The position numbers and the translations under genes were made by a program. A DNA stretch of 64,000 nucleotides from positions 868,001-932,000 of the forward strand of contig PQWQ01000005.1 in the NCBI GenBank assembly GCA_002943765.1, given 5' to 3'. Below the pieces are notes generated by a model. It saw only the letters and a program-made list of their open reading frames with translations, ran no database searches and was not told the origin of the DNA. The stretch is from Psoroptes ovis (Eukaryota > Arthropoda > Arachnida > Sarcoptiformes > Psoroptidae). Of this stretch, positions 38,470 through 52,566 are shown one piece after another (the first letter of the stretch is position 1; every line of letters starts with the position of its first letter).

Positions 38470-39197
38470 TATTTGAAATATGTTTTTTTTGTTCTGACCA
38501 ATTTTCAACTTTTATCATCATCAAAGTTTTCTCTCTTTTTAGTATTATTTTGATTATAATTTCAAATATCAAATGCAAGCAAAATAACGCTGCAAATGGC
38601 TTCAATCCATTTTAGTTTTTTTTTTTTTTTTTTTGAATATCATCTCAATTTGCATTTGTAGTATGTGTAATATATGATGATGTCCATCAACATCTTGTTG
38701 TCATCAGTGTTTTTATTATTTAATTATAAATTTCAATTCATTCATTCATTTTTTTTCATTTCTGTAATAGCTCAAACTCTTTGTTTTTTTTTTACATTGC
38801 AAAAAAAGCAAAAAACAAAACAAAAAAACAAACAATTCATTGAAAATATGGTGCATCCGAATGAAATTTCATATATTAATATATTAGATTCAGAATGCTA
38901 ACACAAAGAAAAAAAACTCTTGGCATTTTCATTGTTAGTTCATTGCTTTATTTATTTATTTAGATATTTATATATTGAATAACTCTTTGATTCTTTTTGG
39001 AATAATTTTTGTTTGTTTTTTATTAAAACAAACAGAAGCAATGAAAAAACAATAGAATTCTTCAAAATCTTCAGAGATTGAAAGTGAATTCATTAATATG
39101 ATAAATACTTTGTTGATTTACTCGAAGAAAAAAATATTCTTTGAATATTTTCTTTTTTTTTTGAATGAAAATTCTTGAAATTCTTTGATTCAAATTA

Positions 39198-39278
39198 TTA
39201 GATTGTCCGTAAAGTTCATCCCGGTTAATCGGATAGTGTTGCTCATGAAAATCGGCCAAAACTTTCCGGACAACCTAA
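39198..39278 (+). mobile_element. mariner-type MITE copy 6
   Basis: 81-bp main-subfamily copy, TTAGATTGTCCG to CGGACAACCTAA. TA is present on the left and mutated to TG on the right. Confidence 0.9.
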
Positions 39279-39832
39279 TGTATCATACATTTATTCAAAT
39301 AGACATGATTTCATAATGAACTTTTGAATTTCATCTCTTGTGACTATATATTCTTCAGATTATTAAACATGAATTTTCATCCAGCTAAATCTCTGAATAT
39401 GTATATCCAAAAAAAAGACAATTAATCAATTATAACAGAAAAATGATAAATTAATAAATCATTTTTCGTGTTGTAAATATCACATAATACATAAAAATGA
39501 TGATTCATCATCATTATTATTATCATCAACATTACATTGTGTTCATTTATTTATTTATTTATTTGTTTTTGATTATGATTTGATTTTGTTTTCATTTGTT
39601 TTGTTTTCTCCTAAAATTCAGTGTTAAAGTAAATTAATTTTTATCTCTTTGTTCTTCTATTCTATCCGTATTTTCAAATCAAATTGAATTGAAAAAAATT
39701 TACTTTATCAAAGACAAACACAGCATACACACACACATGCATTTATTTATTATTGACAAAAGATAAGTCTTTTGACAATAATAAATTCTTCGAAAATTCT
39801 TCAAATTCTCAAAATCAAAGACAAAAAATTGT

Positions 39833-39864
39833 ATTGAATTGAATTGAATTCAATTCAATTCAAT
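39833..39864. repeat. 32-bp perfect palindrome of GAATT repeats
   Basis: ATTGAATTGAATTGAA is followed directly by its exact reverse complement, centred on GAATTC at 39846-39851. It could extrude a cruciform. Confidence 0.85.
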
Positions 39865-42800
39865 TCAATTATTATTTCCATTGTTCTTATTGATTTTCTT
39901 GTTCATTTCATTATAACAATAATAACAATTGCAATTGCAATAATAATCAAATTGAACGATTGAAATCTAATTGAATTGAAATACAAAAATGTTGTATTCA
40001 ATTGAATTGAATTGAGTTGAATTTCTCGCTTTTCTTTGCCCAATTTTTTTTTCATCTTTCAATTATTTTTTCAATCGATTTTTGATCAATCAATTATTGT
40101 GTATTGTATTGAATTGAACGGGGTTGAATTGAAAATAGGCATAGTAAATGTGGGAGCTATAGATGATGAAAGAGAGAGAGAGATAAATTGAAAATTCATT
40201 ATATTTTCAATTATTTAAATAATCATAATCGATTTATTTTAAATAATTGTTTGTCCATTTCATCATTATTATTTGTTATTATTATCAATGTTTGTTTGTT
40301 TGTTTGTTTCAATCAAATTTATATTAATTATGATGATAATGATGATGAAAACATTAATAAATTAATAAATAAATTCAATTAATCATAAATCATTAAATTA
40401 TTATTATTATTGTTTGTTTGATTTGAATTATTGAATTTGAATTGTATTTTGTACCACCACCACCACAGTAATTTAACGTTGATTTTATTTTTTCAATTCT
40501 GTAATTTTTTGATGATTTATGTATAATTACATTAAATAATTGATTAAATAAATGCATTCATCAATCAAATAAATGATTATTATTGTAACTGGTTGGTGGT
40601 GGTGCTAATGTTATTATCAGATGCGTAATTGGAGAGAAAATGAATGTTTGTATCGTGTGTGTTTGTGTATGGATAAAATTACCAATTAAATTCTTTGGGA
40701 AAAATCGTATTTCGGTCTGATCTGTTGTATTTATTCATTCATTTATTTATTTATTCAAAGACAAACCTCGTATACATGAGTTTGGTTTGAATTCATAACA
40801 CTAGTTTTTCAAACATTAAAAACGGTAAAAACTTCATGAATAAATAAATGTCTTTTTACTCATTAAATATTGATAAATATTCGTTTGTGTTTGTCGGTGT
40901 GTGTGTTTAAAATGTGAATTAGTCTAAAGTGTGAATTAGAATGAATGAATGAATGATGATAATTTTATGATAAAATAATGAAAATTATTGTTGTAATCAT
41001 TAATATCTCTGTGTGTGTGTGTTGAGTTTCTATAGCAAAATAACAATAAAAAAACACATAAAAATTAATGCAATTTAATAATCTTTTCCGTGCATATTAT
41101 CCGTGATATCCGTGATCATCCGCTATGATCAATTTAATTCATAAACCGAAATTTTTTGGCTGAAAAATTGCCTGAAACATTTGCCTTTTTCAATAAAATT
41201 TAAAATTTATGTTCAAAATTCATCCAATGAATAAGAAGATTAATTGATTGATATTATCTTATGCAAGAATCACAATAGATTTGTGAAGTACATGTGTTAT
41301 TGTTCGGTGGTGAATTTATTATTATCATTATTATTGTTGAAACTTGAAAAATAAATATTGAATTATAATTAATTATTACAATTATTATTAGTATCGATAT
41401 CAATAACTACAAACTATTTCAACGAAACTCAAACTCTAATACAAAACTGATATTTTCAAAAAAAAAAAAAAAAAGATTTTCCATTTATTCACATTTATTT
41501 ATTTATGAATTTTGATTCGTGATTTGAATTATTGATAATATCGACAAAGATATTCTCTCCGATATTATTATTGATTATTATCATTAATTATTATTTTTGG
41601 TTGGTGTTAGGAAGCAATAATAATGTCGATTTTAATCGATTTCACATTATTATTATCCACTTTATTTTAATTTAATGAAGAAGAGTAAACGCAAATATTA
41701 TTTCTTTGAAAGTTTATATTTTTGGCCAAGAAAATCATTAAAAATGGAAACTTTTACCGTTAAAAATATACGAAAAAACTTCTACGAAGAGTAAGAAGAA
41801 TTTGGTCTACTGGTGATAAAATCGAAATGAAATCAAAATTCAATGATAGTGTGACACGATTGTGAATTGATCAATCAATCAATCAATCAATCATCAACCA
41901 AATTGTACAATTAATGATTGATTCAATTTTTTTTTTTTTTTTTTTGAAATTTTGTATTTCGGTAAATTTATCAATCAACAACGACAACAACAATCTAAGA
42001 TGGAGAAAAATGTTTCATTATTTTTCAATTTCCTTTTTTTGGGGGAAATTTAACTCCTCTTTTCTTTATGAAGAATTCAATGAAAAATATGAAGAATTGA
42101 AACAAACACATAAAAAACAATTGTAAATCAAGGAAATATTATTATTATTATCATTATTATTTACGTGAAATGAATCTCAACGATTGATGTATTTACGGCA
42201 AACGTGTGTACCAAGTATGTGGTATTCGTATTATCTGATATACGTTAAATTGAATCAAATTGATTTTCAAATGGTAGAAAAAGAAAATGTTCACAAAAAA
42301 AAATTATTATTATTATTCGTCATTGAAATTCTATGAAGAAAAACGAAAATAAGTAAAATAAATAAACACACACAGAACAACAGAAATATGATAACTGAGA
42401 TAATCAAAAGTGAATTAAATTTGGTAAAGAAAATGAAGAAGAAGAAAAAGAAGATTCAGCATGAAAATCCATTAAAAAAAACTTTGATAGAATCAAAGAT
42501 GAAAATTTTTTCGAAATTATTATATTTTACCACTTGAAATTGGCTTTTTCAAAATTTAGGAGTCAAAATGAATGACTTTTTACCATTGATGGTTTCCATG
42601 GTAATCCAAATATGAACTAAAACATTCTTGAAGATTCCGTATTTTTATCTCGTAAAGATTCTATTATGAAGAAAAAAAATTAACTCACGAACCAAATTTG
42701 AATTTAAATTGAAAATTTTTCAAAGTAAAATTATAATGAATGGTGTTGGAATTGAATTGGTGAAAAAATGGAAATTTAAATAATCATAATATTAATTTTA

Positions 42801-44150
42801 ATTCGGTATTAATTTCCGACTTGATTTAATATGAAAAATACGTGTAAAAAATTGAAAATTTCTACTAAGAAAAAGAAAATAATTATTAAAATTTCCCCTC
42901 CTCCCATCGCAACCATCAATAATAATAATTGTCACATTTTAATCTAAGCCTTTTAAAAATTCGTCAAAGGTTGCCATTGGTTTTGGCAAATGTCACAAAT
43001 ATGGTATTTATTGAATCAGATTTCAAATTTGCCGAAAACGTGTATTCATCATTATTATTATCATTTAAATCATGCTTTGAAGATTTATTTCAAACAATTT
43101 GTTTCCAATTTCAATGAAATGAAAAAGTAAAAAATTTAATTTCTTATAAAACCCGTAACAGTATTACGTAATAAGAAGAATCACATTTAAAATTACCGAA
43201 TTTAAAATCAAGATTCAAGATTCTTTAATAAAAGCGTTCGTAAATGAAATGAAAAAAAATTGTTGAAAATTTAATATTAATTCTTCTTCATTTCAATTTT
43301 GTGAATCGACGTAATGGAAATTAAATCGATTACTCTCTTGATCTAAGTCTATGAATATCTATCACACAACAATGACTGTAACAATGATTTTACGATTCAA
43401 TGATTCAACACTTTTCGATTCAATTCTCTGTTATTATTAATCTCGGCATATTCAATTGTTTTTTGATGAATAATTTCGTTTCTTCTTCAATTTATTCGAA
43501 TATGCGAAACAATTGAAAACAATCGGATATTGAAATTTTCCTCCTTTACTTATTCATCATTGAGGGAAAATTCAATTCATCAAAATTCAGAAAATCAATC
43601 CTTCATACCGCAACAATAAAACAAACGAAAAGATATACATTTGAAAAAATTTTTAAATTTCAATTTAAAAATTCAGCCATTCGATGAATTAAAGAATCAA
43701 TTGTGAAACATTTCGTAGAATATTTGAAAAATATTTGAAGAATAACTTTATTATTCTGAAAGAAGAATAAGAATTTATCAAAGAAAATGTCAAGAAAAAA
43801 AAAGGAAGAAGAAATATATTTCAACGAGAATCAATCGAAGAATTGTGATTATTTATTTATTAATATATTCTTTTGATTTTGCGAATTATTCTTTGGATTC
43901 GGAGACCAAAAAAAAATGTAAAGAAAAACGAATGAAACCAAAGAAAACGAAACAAATGAAATATTTATTATCATTTATTATTGATTGATCAATCATTGAT
44001 TGATTGATTATTTATTCATTCAATTCATTCATTTCATTTTTATTTTTTTTTCCATTCATTTGAAATGGAAAAAAATAGAAATGAATGGCCATGAATGAAT
44101 TTATTATCAAGTTTACTTTCATGTTTCATCCTTACAAATGAAAATTTTTG

Positions 44151-44170
44151 ACACACACACACACACACAC
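44151..44170. repeat. (AC)10 microsatellite
   Basis: Twenty uninterrupted bases of AC. Confidence 0.95.
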
Positions 44171-44316
44171 AAATTTATTTACAAAATATGAAAAATTTAT
44201 TCCGTTTGTTTATTTCCACATAAATCCTTGAATATATGTCTTTGAATACATCATATTCCTTCAATATTTTTCTTTGAAAGTTTACTTTCATTTTCACTTT
44301 TTTATCTATTTACTTA

Positions 44317-44397
44317 TTCAAGTTGTTCGAAAAGTTCATTCCGATTAATAAATAGACTTGTTCATGAAAATTGGACAGAACTTTCCGGACAATCTAA
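44317..44397 (+). mobile_element. mariner-type MITE copy 7
   Basis: 81-bp main-subfamily copy with decayed left end (TTCAAGTTGTTCG) and right end CGGACAATCTAA. TA is present on both sides. Confidence 0.87.
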
Positions 44398-45032
44398 TAT
44401 TTATTTATTCAATCAAATTCGAAAATATTTGTTTGTTTTACCCCTGAACACCATCAAAACATCTCAATCCTTAGATATTCAATGATAAATTATGTATTTT
44501 CATTTATTCATTTTGACACTGACATCTTCAGATGAACAACGATCAGCTAAAACAATGAAAAAATTTTGTTTTTCAAATCCTCTATTTACGAGTTGAATCC
44601 ACCATTTTTGATCTTAGAATCTCGATTCTCATTGTTTTTGGTGTTTACTTACTTTATGAAATGCAAATTACTCATAAATCATTAGTGAGTCACTACCTAA
44701 GCCTTCATCATCATTTTCGAAAAATGATAATGAAGACATCATTCATATTTTAAACATCTTTGAAAAATAAAGAAAATCAACCCTGAATTCTCTCTCCCTC
44801 TCTTGTTGATTGATTAAATCAACAATAGTAAATACGCCTCAATCAATGATGATTGATTGATTCATTATTTATTTGTTTATTATTTGAAAATAATGAAAAA
44901 CAATTGTGTATTCATTAAGATAAATAATATAAGAGATTTATAATCTCTTATTTCTCAAAGATAGACAATTGATTGATTGTCTATGAGAGATAGCAGCAAT
45001 CAATAGCTTATTGCTACTTATTATTGTAACTA

Positions 45033-45112
45033 TAAGGTTGTCCCGAAAGTTATGGCCGATTTTCATGAGCAACTCTATTGATTAAGCGGAATGAACTTTT
45101 CGGACAACCGAA
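45033..45112 (-). mobile_element. mariner-type MITE copy 8, inverted relative to copy 9
   Basis: 80-bp copy whose interior reads in reverse (GATTTTCATGAGCAACTC). It faces copy 9, which begins 212 bp downstream, and is about 90% identical to it by eye. Confidence 0.9.
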
Positions 45113-45324
45113 TATATTTATGCATTATTTTGCAATCACTAAGATTTGCAGCAGGGAATTCTTTTTTCTTGCAAATCTCGATTTGAAAATCTCTTATTTT
45201 TTCATTCTTATCTTATTTGATTGCAGCCAAGATTTCAATCAAATCAAATGTTCAAATGTTTAAATTCAAAGAATTCAATTCAATCAATTTCGCTCAATCA
45301 ATTTTTGCTAAGCAAATTTGTGTA

Positions 45325-45405
45325 TTAGGTTGTCCGAAAAGTTCATTCCGCTTAATCAATAGAGTTGCCACATGAAAATCGGTCATAACTTTCCGGACAG
45401 CCTAA
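45325..45405 (+). mobile_element. mariner-type MITE copy 9
   Basis: 81-bp near-consensus copy flanked by TA on both sides (TA|TTAGGTTGTCCG...CGGACAGCCTAA|TA). Forms an inverted pair with copy 8. Confidence 0.92.
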
Positions 45406-46869
45406 TATATTTGTCGCTTATGTTTGGCGAGAGAATATTTTTTGAAAATGATTCGAGACAATTTAATGTCTGTTTGTAGCCCCCATTTTGCAGCTGATTT
45501 GATTTATTCTCATTTTTTTTTTTTTTTTTTTTTGACTTGATTTCACAGGGTCCTTGGCTCATATTCTATTTCTTTGCTTCATTATATTTTTGGTTCATTT
45601 AATTTCATATTTTTTTCTGGTTCATTTTTTCAAGTATTTTCAGGATTTTCAGTGATTCAGTGATTATTGGTAAATCTATTTTCGTGTATATTTTTAATAT
45701 TTCCTCAAATTTCATTCGTTTTTTTTCAATTAATTCTCCAGGAATTCTTCAAATTGATTTTTCCCGTCGATTTGACACTTTTACATTCATTAATACTTAC
45801 CATTCGTTGGATTATCATCAACATTTGATTGAACATCAATCATTTGATTGAAATCAGTTGAAAATCATTCATTGATTTTCTCACAATCATTAACCGACGC
45901 CCTACCATCGTTGAAATCATTGTTGTATGTGTAGGTATACTTGTGTGCATTGCGTGCAAAGCATTGATATTTTTTTAATGAAGAGAGAATTTTAACTCCG
46001 AGATGAGATAGATTTTCAGTTCATTTTGATTTATGAATTTGTTTACTTTCAAGATTTTCACCCTTGCTCTTACCATCATCATCAGGTATCTCAAATTACG
46101 TTCATTTTGATTCATTTAACGAATTCAATGGATTGAATTTCATTCGTCGAATGAAATAATCAATTCAAATTCAATCAATGACGAATGAATACATTTCAAA
46201 ATATTTTCCAATGTACAAAATTGTATTTAATCTTTGCCAAACACAGCGATCAACAATGAAATTTCTTTATTTTTCAGGATCATTTTTCATGTTTGTTTAT
46301 TTATTTATTATTTGTTACTTTGACTGATTGAATTTTTCGACTAAATCTAAGAATTAAGAATTTTGAACCAATCTAAACAATATAAAACAACACGACCAAT
46401 CACAACCAAGCCTTACCAAGCCTGCCAACCGAACAACCGACAAATAATAATTGAAAATTGATTATTTGTTCATTTGTTTGTTTGTTTGCTGGTCGGTTGA
46501 TTTGTTTTGTTAAATGAATAAGCAGAGAAATGAAGTGAAAATCTATGGTTATGGCCTCATTGTGTTATGTTGTATATCGATTGATTGATTGATTGATTTT
46601 AATATTTTTCTCAAATATGAATGAATTTTGCTTCATTCATTTTTAAATGACAGTTTTTCAATTAAATTTTCTCCACTCTTTTCTTCCCCTTGATATATGA
46701 ATACATTTATCAATTATGTTTTTCAATTTATGTGGGTATTTATGTGTGTGAAAACATTTTGCCTCCAAACCGAAAACAACAACACATTTAAAATGAAATT
46801 TACCACCATTCTATGGATGTTTCGAAGCTTTCACCACCATCGTTTAGCTTTTGTTTGAACATTGTTGTG
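45406..46869. other. Non-coding AT-rich stretch
   Basis: Holds a poly-T of about 21 (45513-45533) and GTTT and TGAT runs. A short tail-like frame follows a CCAG at 45742, but nothing supports it as a real exon. Confidence 0.4.
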
Positions 46870-47020
46870 CAGTGTTTGTCAAACAATTTTCGAGAAATTT
46901 TCAGTCAAAAACTCCCTTGGTCATTCAGCATGCCTGCAGGCCTGCTGGCCAGCTGACCGCCGAAGCTTTGGTGTGTGTAAAGCTGCTGGAATGAGACCAT
47001 CAAACGCCTGAGAACCACTG
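46870..47020. mobile_element. hAT-like MITE relic
   Basis: CAGTGTTTGTCA at the left and TGAGAACCACTG at the right form imperfect inverted ends of the common hAT type CAGTGGTTCTCA. The 151-bp interior is GC-rich (CATGCCTGCAGGCCTGCTGG). No 8-bp target duplication is visible, so the element is old or the call is fortuitous. Confidence 0.4.
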
Positions 47021-48973
47021 ACCATTCTCAGTGTTTTGTTCCTCACAATACAATAAACATTTTCGGCTTCAAATCATATAATCATAATCATCATTTATGA
47101 ATTTTATGATTGATTAATCCGATTATTATTAATATATTAATATTAAAATTATTAAATGTTAATCGATCATTTTTTTTTCTTTTTTTTTTGAAATTAATGA
47201 ATTGAAATGAAAATGAAAATGTTGAATGAATTCTGAATTCAATATATGTTTAGTGTAGTTGGTATTTAAATCGATAAATGTCGATTATAATGTACACATT
47301 CAAATTGCATTCATAGAATTCAATATCTGAATTTGAATGAAATAATCAAATTTTTCTCTCCATTTCATTTATTAAATCATAATTCATTTCAATATGTTCA
47401 ATTTCATTCAATTCCATTGCGTTCAATTTTTGTGCATTTTTTTCAATGAATATTTCTATTCATTCTCCACTGTAATCAATAAAACATTGAATTGAATTTT
47501 CCACACACCAGGCATTTTGTACATTGAACATGGATTGAACAATGATTGAATGACTGTCAATTACTTGAAATTGACTTTGATCAATGAATTGACTTTGATG
47601 AATTATTTTAATTAATTTTCAATTAAAATTTGAGAAATTTTCAGAAAAATTTCCATTAAAATTCAAATGTGAAAAACACATGATTCATCTTCTCTGCCAG
47701 GCATCCAATGCTTCGAGCAATCCTCTTCGTTCATCGATCGAAATCCGATCGATTCCATACAATTTCGCAATGTACAAACATTCAATTCACAATTTTCACT
47801 TTTGAATCATAAAACGATCGATGACCAATCAATGATCTCATCAGTTTCCATTCGAATTCCATTTGTCCATTTGTCTTCGGTCGATTTGTTTTTTCGTTTT
47901 TTACGAAAATTTAATTTCAATTTCACCGCAAAAAATTATTTCGTTGTACACATCTGCATTTGTCATTTGTCTCATTGTATTGCACACACACACATACACG
48001 CATACACGTTTGTATTATATGAATGACGTATGAAACACATTTATGTTTTGGGACCAAACAAATTTTTCTGTTTTATTTCAACGAATGTAAACACAATGAA
48101 AAATCAAAGTTTTCAAATCGTTTTTTTCGTGAAAAAAATTCAAAAATTTAAATTTTCAACTATTTCTTCGATATTTTACATTTTCCCCCTGTAATTTTTG
48201 GCCCCAGCCAATTCGATTATGTGTTTTGTCCATCATTTTGGACCATTTGTCCATGTGTTTTGTACAAATTTTGTACAAAAACACACGAATATCCTTTGTG
48301 AAAAATGTTCAAATCGATGATTTTTCTCAAAAATCATTTTGATATTTTGATTTTTTGTGCAACTTAACGGTAAATGCCTTCAAGGCAAATCTTATTTAAA
48401 ACAATTCAAATCAATAAAACAATGATCAAACAGTGAAGAAAAAAACCCTCCAAAATGTTGGCTTAACTGTTTTAAATCTTAACTGTGATAATAGGAGCAA
48501 AAGTAAAGCCAGAAATCTGCTTGAAATCTGTCGCTTTTTGTATTATTTTAGCTTGAAATGCCCGTGTCTCAATCGGGATTGGCCAAATCCTAGCTTAAAA
48601 ATTACAACAACAAAACCCGTTACTGACTTGTAAGACGGTCTAAGATTTTTGGGTCTAATTTTTAAATACCGAAAAATTGATTTTATTAAATTCTAAGCTG
48701 TTGTAACATGTACAAATATTTGTATCATTGTGTATATCTTTGAATTAATAAATTGAAAAATTTAGACCAAAAAAAATTCAAATTAGACAATTTTTTCTTT
48801 TTTATGTTTTATGTTTAATCTAATTTTTTTTTTTCGGTCGAAATTAGATTTATTTTTTTCTACGTTGTACGTTCATTCATTGATATATTATCAATTATAC
48901 AATCACTGATAATTGATGAACAAGAAATGAATCTGAGAAAAAAAACAAAGAATTTCAACAAAATAATATTCTA
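47021..48973. other. Non-coding AT-rich stretch
   Basis: No supported gene. The segment at 47695-47860 is less AT-extreme and rich in GATCGA words. 48430-48860 holds GGTCTAA-type words in both orientations and might be an unrecognised repeat. Confidence 0.35.
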
Positions 48974-49054
48974 TTAGGTTGTCCGAAAAGTTCCCTTCCG
49001 CTTAATCAATAGAGTTGCTTATTGAAATCGGCCAAAACTTTTTGGACAACCTAA
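48974..49054 (+). mobile_element. mariner-type MITE copy 10
   Basis: 81-bp copy, TTAGGTTGTCCG to TTTGGACAACCTAA, flanked by TA on both sides. The interior keeps CTTAATCAATAGAGTTGC. Confidence 0.92.
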
Positions 49055-52000
49055 TACAAGATTCTTCTTCGGGAACATGAATTTTGCTGTATTTTCGGCG
49101 AATAATTTTTTTTTGAATTATTTATTTGAAAATTTTCAAGTAGAAACATTGTAGAAAACAACAACCTAGAATCGAATGTTGAGCCTCTGAATGCACTAAA
49201 CACAATGACAGTACCGACAACAACAACAACAACGATTCATGAGATTCATTGATTCATGATTCATCAGTGCTTCTCGGGTTCATGATTCATTCATGAGCAT
49301 TTTTATTTCATTTGTTATTGTTGTTCCTACGTAGGAATATTTCTGAGAATTCATTCACCTTTCAATTCATTTTTATTGATTCGTTGAAATGTTTTAAATG
49401 TTGAAAACAAACAAACAAATACAAATTCTTGGAATTCACGAATAATTTGAAATTTTCGAGTGAATTTCAACACGATTCCCGGGGAAATTTCTCGCTTATT
49501 TACTAGGAATTTTCTCAAATTTTAACCCTTTCATTTCAGTAAAAATAAATAACCGGCTTTTGAAGCTTTACGAGGCTTTCCAAAGGTTTTAATGCTTCGA
49601 TATTTGATACTTTATGCATACACACACACACATATCCATAGCCTTGAATTATTTCCGTACATTGATTATTTGTGTGTGTTGCGATTATTACCCCTCGAAA
49701 TTCCTTGTTTTTTGAAATCGTGAATGGAGCCTTCCATGTATTCATGTTGCATTATCCTCATAATCATCATCATTATTATCGTGTTTATGCATTTTTATTT
49801 AGCTTTATTTCGGGTCTATTTTCAGTACAAATTTTACCTAAAAATAATTCATTTCAACTGCAAAGTTTTCCAGTGAAAAAAAAAAAAATTAAAGCATTTT
49901 CGGTGCCTTTGTATTGCAATTCAATGGTACACAAATACACCGTACACATTGAAAAACATACATACCAGAAATGTACCCGAAACACAAATAATCGGAACAA
50001 AAAACATCTTGAAACATTCCTTGTTTGAAACAAACAAAACAGGGAACCAAAAAAAAAAAAACCGAATTCAATTCAATTCTACCAAATGGCCCCCAGTAGC
50101 AGCCACACCATTCGGCCGTTTCGACCACCATTTGACGGCCTTTCGGCCCTTTTAAAGTTACCAAAGCTGCTCCTCGGCCCATCGGTGACATTGGGCCCTT
50201 GTATATACTCGTAGCATATACAACAATAGCATTTGTGTTTGTTTATTTGTTTTTTACTAAAAAAAGTTTTTTTTCACCCAAAATTCAGTCATCGTCATCA
50301 ACAACAAAAATTGACGAATCAATGTGTGTGTGTGTGTGATGACGACAAAGACAACATTTGGTTGCTGCCAACAAATGTTATTGTTGGTTCGAAATGAAGA
50401 AAAATATATTCCTAAGTATATTTTTATTTGAATTTGAATAAATCATAAATTGTTTTCAATTGTGTGTGTGTGTGTGTGTGTATTGTTCAATGATATATTA
50501 GGGATTTTCGGGGTCTGAAAAATGAACGAGAATTTTGTCATAATTCTGTGATTCAGTATTTTTTGATTGTTCGTGATATTGAATACACGGAATTGCATAA
50601 CGGCAATTGTCGGCATTTGTTTTTGTTTTTTTTTTCGGGCCCAAAATCACTTAAGATTAATGCTTAAATTTCAATTCTTTCTTTATTCCCCATACGAACA
50701 ATATCATTATCCATTTTGTCAACTGATAATGGATGTGTGTGTGCGGTGAGTGAGTGTTGACGCAAATGTACCGCAAAAAAAAATCTTAGTATAAAACGAT
50801 TTATTGTCGATTAAATGATTGTATAATCTTCAATCAAGCCTTTTCAATATCCACACGTATAATCTTCATCACTTTAACCTTTTTTAAAAAAAAATTGAAC
50901 CATTTATCCCTATTTACACCTTTGTAACAAAATTCCTCGAATTCATATTTCTTCATACCCTTGCCCATTGAAAAAATTCAAAACAATCACAGTGATTCAG
51001 TGAATTTTCGAATCAAATTTTGTCTATTGTCTCTGTGTTCAATCAATGATTATAAATTCATATTCATTGAAATTCACTCAATTTGTTTAATCATTCATTC
51101 ATTGCTTGTTTATTCATTGTTTCATTCTCTGTGTTTTTCAATGTTTTCAAAGGTCGAACAGCCAAAATTATGATTATGATAGAAATACACAACCCTATTC
51201 CAACCTTCAAGTGTTTCATCTTCATTCGATGATTATTCATCCATCAATCGAAAAACACTATGGCAACCCGCTCTGTCGTTGTGAGTGTATTTGATTGTTT
51301 CATGCATATTTGCTCGTGTGTCTGTGTGTGTGTGAATTGAATGAATTTGAATGATGATTAAAAAAAAAGTTTTCACTGTTTGAAACATACACATGTGATC
51401 AAGAAATTGAATGAACCAGATGTACACAGGTGATGATATGAAGAAACAATGATCACCTGCAGTGCTTGTAAATGTGTGTGTTTGTCTGCGTGTATTTTTG
51501 TTTTATTTTCGATCAGTGAAATTTGAATGAAATTTTTGATTCTGTGAATTCTACGAACGTTTTTGACACATACAAACACACGCTCACACACCGATGATGA
51601 TGTATTATGCACAAATTATTCACAAATTTGCAAAGAAGTGAGGTGCAAGGTGTACAAGGTGTGTGTGCCTGTATGTGTTTATTAATTTGAAAATTAAGTA
51701 ATTTTCGTGTTTATTTTTTTGGCTTTTTTTTTCGAGGAAATTTTCTCTCCGAAAAAACCGAGAATTTCTCAAGAATTTTCTTTGAAATTCCTCAAGAACT
51801 CAAGAATTTTAAACAATTTGAAACAGCTGATTGCGAAATCGAAAGAATCCTTGCTGTTTCTGTGGTTTCAACGATTTCGATCGACGATTTCAGCCATAAT
51901 TCTTGAACTTGATTCCATTCCATTTCTCAAGTATTTTGCACCCGAGAAACCTCTGTGAGTAATCTGGCCTCCAAAAGGGGTGGTGGTGGTGGTGGTGGAA

Positions 52001-52546
52001 GGGTAAACGAGTCTCGGGTAAATTTTTTCCGGCAAAAATTTATTTTTGATCCTCAGAAAAAGTTTACAGAAGATACTAAAAAACAAACAAACAAACAAAA
52101 ATTGATACGTTCAAAGCCTTTTTTCCAATTACGTGAAAAATCCCCTAAAAACAACAACAACCAAGGATTCCCATAAGGAATTCCGAAGCAATTTATTTTG
52201 TTTAAATCTACGCAATTAGTTAGTATGATTGGTATGATTAGCGTTTTTTTTTTTGCAACAGAATTATTCGTTTCATAATCAACGATTCTGTCAAATTCTT
52301 TGGGAAATTTTGTTGTTTTTTTTTTTTAGTGAAGGGATTGAGCCGGTCGTTGTTCTTTGCTGTTTCCCTGTTGTCCCCCGTTTATTCCGCTCATTAATAC
52401 TCTTGTAATCATCATCATAATCATTTCGAAAATAATTCCAAAAAATAATTTCGAATGATTACTCGAGAATCAAACGAAAATATTCTCGAAAACTTTCCCG
52501 AAAAAAAAAAATTGAATTTTTTTTTTTACTAAAAATAATAGTGTTT
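49055..52546. other. Non-coding stretch with GT/AC repeats and one GC-rich islet
   Basis: Includes AC or GT runs at 49618-49634, 50320-50338 and 50461-50481, and the GC-rich islet at 50085-50210 with repeated CGGCC words. No reading frame has coding character. Confidence 0.4.
50461..50481. repeat. (TG)10 microsatellite
   Basis: Uninterrupted TG run. Confidence 0.95.
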
Positions 52547-52566
52547 GAACTTTTCGGACAACCTAA
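52547..52566 (-). mobile_element. Solo MITE end
   Basis: GAACTTTTCGGACAACCTAA followed by TA. Only one terminal repeat remains; the other half is lost or replaced by T-rich sequence. Confidence 0.75.

Larger units (their letters stand above)
39279..44316. other. Non-coding AT-rich stretch with simple repeats
   Basis: No supported gene. It contains the GAATT palindrome at 39833-39864, GA repeats near 40170, a poly-T of 19 at 41927-41945, TGAT runs near 41870-41890, and an AC repeat at 44151-44170. Open frames are short and consist of T/A filler. Confidence 0.5.

Noticed and set aside
45660..45851. Frame after a CCAG acceptor that could be a terminal exon
   Set aside because: Too short, no upstream exon, and composition indistinguishable from filler.
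48433..48633. 66-codon frame with moderately balanced composition
   Set aside because: No start or splice context and no family resemblance; the surrounding GGTCTAA words suggest an unrecognised repeat instead.
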